This document shows positions 6,342 through 10,022 of a stretch of 10,022 nt of DNA, in pieces. This stretch comes from Candidatus Omnitrophota bacterium (lineage in GTDB: Bacteria; Omnitrophota; Omnitrophia; Omnitrophales; Aquincolibacteriaceae). Every line of letters begins with the position of its first letter. Position 1 is the stretch's first letter. The notes beneath the pieces are model-generated. The model was not told the DNA's origin and searched no databases. It worked only from the letters and a program-made list of their open reading frames with translations. The DNA is taken from contig JAMWDC010000050.1 of NCBI GenBank assembly GCA_023819025.1, positions 1-10,022 on the forward strand, given 5' to 3'. The position numbers and the translations under genes are program-made.

Positions 6342-7913
6342 TTAATGGCGAAAATGTCTCTGCCCTGTAAATGCCATCGCAATGCCAAACTGATTACAGG
6401 CGGCAATCACGTCAGCATCTCGAAGGGATCCCCCGGGCTGAATAATGGCTTTGATTTTGTGATCCCTCGCCACCTCGATGGAATCCGGCATGGGGAAAAA
6501 GGCATCGCTTGCCAGCATGCCGCCGGTTGTCCGGTAACCTGCCTTCCTGCAGGCAATGTCCACGGAATCCACACGCGACATCTGCCCCGCACCGATACCC
6601 ACCGTTTGACGGCCCTGGGTAATAACAATGGCATTGGACCGGACCACCTTCACGCACTTCCAGGCAAAGAGGAGATCCTCGGTCTCCGATTCACTCAATT
6701 TGACCTTGGTCACAAAATTTAATTTTGCCCGAAGCTGATCCCAATGATATCGGATCGGCTCGTCACGATCCTGAAGCAAAATACCGCTTTTTAAAAATCT
6801 CAAGTCATAGGGGACCTTTTTGAGTTCGCTGACGGTAATCACCCGCAAATTTTTTCGTGATTTTAAAAGCGTTAACGCCGCTGCATCAAAGGAGGGCGCG
6901 ACGAAAACTTCAAAAAATTTCAGCATCTCGAGGGCGACTTGGGCCATTTCCTTGGTACAGGGACGATTCGTCCCGATAATCCCGCCGAAGGCCGACATGG
7001 AATCGCATTCGATTGCCAACCTCAAGGCCTCAGTGGTATTCCTGCCCTCCGCAATCCCGCAGGGATTTGTATGCTTAATCACGCAAGCCGCCGGATGTTC
7101 GAATTCCTGGGCGGTATCCACAGCCGCCTCGATATCGAGCAAATTATTAAACGAAATCTCTTTGCCATGCAGTTGGTGAAACTGAAAACCGGGCTTTTCA
7201 TCCGTCCGTCGATAAAGAGCAGCACGCTGATGGGGATTTTCGCCGTAACGCAAGGGGATGACCTTTTCATAACTCATGTCGAACCTCGAGGGAAGTTCGT
7301 CTGACATCGCCTCGGTTTTTTGCCGGCCAAGAAAATTCGCAATCGCACGATCGTAGATCGATGTCCTTTCAAATACTTTGAGGGCCATTTTCCTCCGAAA
7401 TGCCAGCGTTGTTGCCCCTTTATTGGCCTTCAGTTCATCCAATAACAACGCATAGTCTTCCGGATCGCATATGACCGTTACGGCATTATAATTTTTTGCG
7501 GCCGACCGGAGCATGGAAGGTCCGCCAATATCAATATTCTCGATCGCAGTCTCTTCGACCACCGAAGGATCTGAGACGACTGCTTCAAAGGGATAAAGGT
7601 TGACCACCACCAGATCGATTGGAACAATACCGTGCTTTTCGGCCTCCTGGATATGATTTGTTTTATCGCGCCGGTAAAGTAATCCTCCGTGGATTTTCGG
7701 ATGGAGAGTCTTCACCCGGCCGTCCAGGATTTCAGGGAAACCCGTAAATTTTTCGATGGGGACAGGATGGACTCGAGCGGTCTTCAGAGCTTTCAACGTT
7801 CCGCCCGTGGATAGGATCTCGATTTTATATCTTTCCAGGGCTTTCGCTAAAGGGAGGAGCCCTTTCTTATCCGAAACGCTAACGAGAGCACGCCGTATCA
7901 GTGTGAGCGACAT
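6342..7913 (-). CDS. purH: Bifunctional AICAR formyltransferase / IMP cyclohydrolase
   Basis: PurH catalyses the last two steps of IMP synthesis: formylation of AICAR by 10-formyl-tetrahydrofolate, then ring closure. The 523-residue product is complete. The N-terminal MGS-like cyclohydrolase domain (about 1-200) shows STGGT (35-39), DLVVVNLYPFE (100-110) and ENIDIGGPSMLRSAAKN (125-141). The C-terminal formyltransferase domain shows RYGENPHQ (222-229), KHTNPCG (280-286, with catalytic-pair Lys280 and His281), SAFGGI (307-312), GIGAGQMSRVDS (439-450), DAFFPMPDSIE (470-480), IIQPGGSLRD (490-499) and the terminal GQRHFRH (517-523). The ATG at 7911-7913 lies inside the end of pabC (16-base overlap), with AAGGA-type purines about 10 bases upstream. 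The overlap points to translational coupling in one operon with pabB and pabC. It depends on folate, linking it to its neighbours. Confidence 0.97.
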   Translation of the reverse strand: MSLTLIRRALVSVSDKKGLLPLAKALERYKIEILSTGGTLKALKTARVHPVPIEKFTGFPEILDGRVKTLHPKIHGGLLYRRDKTNHIQEAEKHGIVPIDLVVVNLYPFEAVVSDPSVVEETAIENIDIGGPSMLRSAAKNYNAVTVICDPEDYALLLDELKANKGATTLAFRRKMALKVFERTSIYDRAIANFLGRQKTEAMSDELPSRFDMSYEKVIPLRYGENPHQRAALYRRTDEKPGFQFHQLHGKEISFNNLLDIEAAVDTAQEFEHPAACVIKHTNPCGIAEGRNTTEALRLAIECDSMSAFGGIIGTNRPCTKEMAQVALEMLKFFEVFVAPSFDAAALTLLKSRKNLRVITVSELKKVPYDLRFLKSGILLQDRDEPIRYHWDQLRAKLNFVTKVKLSESETEDLLFAWKCVKVVRSNAIVITQGRQTVGIGAGQMSRVDSVDIACRKAGYRTTGGMLASDAFFPMPDSIEVARDHKIKAIIQPGGSLRDADVIAACNQFGIAMAFTGQRHFRH

Positions 7914-8788
7914 AATTCATCAATCCTTTCTTTGAAAATTTGCTGAAGTTCTAATGTTGCCGGACCGGGTATTTTATCACCAATCCTGCGTCCATCAAGT
8001 TCTCTTACCGGAAGGATTTCCCAAGAAGTATTGGTTAGGAAGGCCTCTTCGGCCGTATAAACATCGTATCGCGTCAGGGGGATTTCCTTGACCCACATCC
8101 CTGCGTCCAGTACACATTTTATCACAAACAGACGGGTGACACCATTTAAGATCCCCGGAGTCGGCGGTGTCAGCACACAAGGCCGGTGATGATCCGTACG
8201 ACCCTTGACAATGAATAGATTCCCAACGCGAACCTCGGTCACATAGCCGTTTCGGTCCAGAAGAAGCCATTCAAAAACCTCTTCGGCAGCCGGCCCAAGA
8301 CCCGCCAGTAATGGATTTTGATAGGCCGTGGTCTTAACCTCGCCGGGCCATGCATGGATCGCGGATCGAGGAACTGAGGAGGTTCTAAGTTTGACCCCCG
8401 CTTTACAAATTTTGGCGGCGTGCGCCCGTTCTCCGATCATGACAAAAACATCGTCCTTCCATACGGTAATTCGGATAAACAAATCTGCGGGTAATCCCTT
8501 CTGCCCTTGGGTGTGACCGGAAATTATTCTACCCCTCTTCTCGCGAAGAAACTCCCGAATGGCAAGCCTTACCTCCCGGCGAATTTGAGCCCGATCGACC
8601 GGTCTTGAAAAGCCGACTGTTTTCGCAGACTCGAGTAGACGATCAAGATGTTCCCTTTCCTGAAAGATCTGACCATGATAAGTCCGGAGACTTTCAAAGA
8701 CCCCGATCTCCTCGGTCTCGAATTTCTTCAAGGACATCCCGTCCGTAACTTTTTTGCCGCCTGAGTAAAGAAAAAATTGAGCCGTCAT
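7898..8788 (-). CDS. pabC: Aminodeoxychorismate lyase (fold-type IV PLP enzyme)
   Basis: This is a class IV aminotransferase-fold protein, by context the lyase that removes pyruvate from 4-amino-4-deoxychorismate to give p-aminobenzoate. From ATG 8786-8788 it has 296 residues. Seen in sequence: an N-terminal GVFESLRTYHG, the HLDRLLESA helix, the PLP-binding lysine in VKTTAYQN (Lys152), TEVRVGNLFIV (Glu185, likely contacting the pyridine nitrogen) and TPPTPGILNGVTR. An upstream in-frame ATG (8801-8803) has no ribosome binding site, whereas the chosen ATG follows GGATGGA by 6 bases; the choice is not certain. The family also holds branched-chain and D-amino-acid aminotransferases, and the motifs alone do not exclude these. 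Placement 54 bases after pabB and overlapping purH favours PabC. Confidence 0.83.
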   Translation of the reverse strand: MTAQFFLYSGGKKVTDGMSLKKFETEEIGVFESLRTYHGQIFQEREHLDRLLESAKTVGFSRPVDRAQIRREVRLAIREFLREKRGRIISGHTQGQKGLPADLFIRITVWKDDVFVMIGERAHAAKICKAGVKLRTSSVPRSAIHAWPGEVKTTAYQNPLLAGLGPAAEEVFEWLLLDRNGYVTEVRVGNLFIVKGRTDHHRPCVLTPPTPGILNGVTRLFVIKCVLDAGMWVKEIPLTRYDVYTAEEAFLTNTSWEILPVRELDGRRIGDKIPGPATLELQQIFKERIDELCRSH

Positions 8789-8842
8789 GTTTTGTCCATC
8801 CATCGAAAAAAACGCGTGAAATACGCGTGGGGCTTCAAGACC

Positions 8843-10022
8843 TCACTCAGCGCTAGATTCCGCTAATGCCTTGACCAGAGCTTCCCCCTTATGAAGGGTT
8901 TCGTCAAATTCGCGCGTCGGATCGGAATCATAAACAATCCCAGCCCCCACCTGCAGGTACCCTTTGTTTTTTTTAAGGATCATTGTGCGAATCACAATAT
9001 TCAGATCCAAGTCGCCGCGAAAATCGATATAACCGATGGACCCCGTGTAAATCCCGCGCTGGACAGGCTCCAATTCATCAATAATCTCGATGCATCGGAT
9101 TTTAGGACACCCGGTGATCGTCCCGCCCGGGAACATGGCCTGAATGAGATCAAACAGGTCTTTGTTGTTGGAAAGACGGCCGACGATTTTCGAAACGATA
9201 TGAATGACATGCGAATATTTTTCGATCTTCATCATTTCCTCCACCCGAACCGTACTCCAATCGCACACCCGACCAAGATCATTGCGCTCCAAATCCACAA
9301 GCATGATATGCTCAGCCCTTTCTTTTTCGCTCCGAAGGAGATCCTGAACTAAGGTGCGGGACGTCATTTTGGGAGAAAATCGGGGGCGCGTTCCGGCAAT
9401 CGGACGGGTTTCGCAAAGACGGCCGCGCTTGCGGATCAAACGCTCCGGAGAACTGGAGAGGATCCTGAGATCCCCGACTTTAAGGAACGAGGCAAAAGGC
9501 GACGGATTGATCTTCCTCAAAGTGTCATAAAGACGTGTCGGGCAGCCTTCAAATTTAAAAGAAAAACGCTGAGACAGATTGGCCTGATAAATATCTCCGG
9601 CTACAATGTATCGTTGAGCTCGTCGGACCATGTGTTCGAACTGCGGTTGGGAAATCTCGGGACAAAATTCTTTTAACCGAAACGGCTTCCCAGACTTTCG
9701 CCGACTGATCCCGGCATCCCGAGGAGGATCAAAACACTTCTTGAGCCGCTGGATCCTGCGGGCAGCCTCGCATCGGAACCGCCGGTCTGCTTTGGTTTTG
9801 TGTGACCGGATATTGGCAACAAGGATATATTCGTTCCGCAGATGATCGTAAACGATCAGATCCCGGTAGAATCCCAAATAAAGGCTTGGGAGGCCGGAAC
9901 GGGGTTTGGGGCGAAATTTTATCTTCTTCTCAAAAAGAGCCACAAGTTCATACCCGAAAAAACCCACGGTGCCTCCTAAAAGAAAATCTATCTGGGAGTG
10001 ATTCCCGATGCGATATTTCTTA
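8843..10022 (-). CDS. pabB: Aminodeoxychorismate synthase component I, 5' end outside window
   Basis: PabB converts chorismate and ammonia, supplied by the PabA glutaminase, to 4-amino-4-deoxychorismate. The frame is open to the right edge, giving a 392-residue fragment beginning KKYRIGNHSQIDF and followed by LLGGTVGFFGYEL, the normal PabB/TrpE N-domain motif. The GTG at 9965-9967 therefore lies within the gene and is not its start. The chorismate-binding domain shows RAQRYIVAGDIYQANLSQRF, SSSPERL, ETRPIAGTRPR, EHIMLVDLERNDLGRV, FPGGTITGCPK and the C-terminal VGAGIVYDSDP..E. In PIxGT the x is Ala (9395-9397), as in TrpE, while E. coli PabB has a nucleophilic Lys there. Anthranilate synthase is thus possible on motif grounds, but the pabC neighbour and folate-linked genes favour PabB. 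No pabA is visible; it may be beyond the edge. Confidence 0.84.
   Translation of the reverse strand, partial: KKYRIGNHSQIDFLLGGTVGFFGYELVALFEKKIKFRPKPRSGLPSLYLGFYRDLIVYDHLRNEYILVANIRSHKTKADRRFRCEAARRIQRLKKCFDPPRDAGISRRKSGKPFRLKEFCPEISQPQFEHMVRRAQRYIVAGDIYQANLSQRFSFKFEGCPTRLYDTLRKINPSPFASFLKVGDLRILSSSPERLIRKRGRLCETRPIAGTRPRFSPKMTSRTLVQDLLRSEKERAEHIMLVDLERNDLGRVCDWSTVRVEEMMKIEKYSHVIHIVSKIVGRLSNNKDLFDLIQAMFPGGTITGCPKIRCIEIIDELEPVQRGIYTGSIGYIDFRGDLDLNIVIRTMILKKNKGYLQVGAGIVYDSDPTREFDETLHKGEALVKALAESSAE

Noticed and set aside
6080..6406. 108-codon minus-strand frame overlapping the 3' end of purH
   Set aside because: Its first part is the wrong frame of purH, and the rest runs across inverted repeats with a translation that looks non-coding (many Arg, Ser and Thr, no motif).

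Overview
This window looks like an ordinary chromosomal segment of an uncultured or little-studied bacterium, with base composition near 50% GC. All six recognisable protein genes are on the minus strand, so transcription runs from high to low coordinates. The genes are conserved housekeeping functions, and I see no transposase, phage gene, CRISPR array, tRNA or rRNA. The sequence does not fix the phylum. A class II (B12-dependent) ribonucleotide reductase with NrdR-type operator boxes and sigma70-like promoters is compatible with many phyla.

Layout in transcription order: pabB (start beyond the right edge), pabC, purH (overlaps pabC by 16 bases), a 286-base gap with several inverted repeats, folC, a 103-base gap, mnmE, an approximately 800-base stretch without a convincing protein gene, then nrdJ (its end lies beyond the left edge). 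The first five genes share a theme. PabB and PabC make the p-aminobenzoate part of folate, FolC completes dihydrofolate and adds glutamate tails, PurH uses 10-formyl-tetrahydrofolate in purine synthesis, and MnmE uses a one-carbon tetrahydrofolate to modify tRNA wobble uridines.

The approximately 800-base gap between mnmE and nrdJ is the least ordinary part. It holds a strong-looking sigma70 promoter (3091-3119) with an A/T-rich upstream tract and, about 160 bases after the predicted start, a strong intrinsic terminator (2886-2929). No plausible ORF lies between them, so they define a candidate RNA of about 200 nt that I cannot assign to a known family. Nearer to nrdJ is its own promoter, with two NrdR-type boxes 32 bases apart, one nearly perfect. 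This predicts NrdR repression of the class II reductase.

Points for a second look are the orphan RNA unit, the structured gap before folC, a Gly in place of Asn in the G4 motif of MnmE, and a TrpE-like Ala in the PIxGT motif of PabB.
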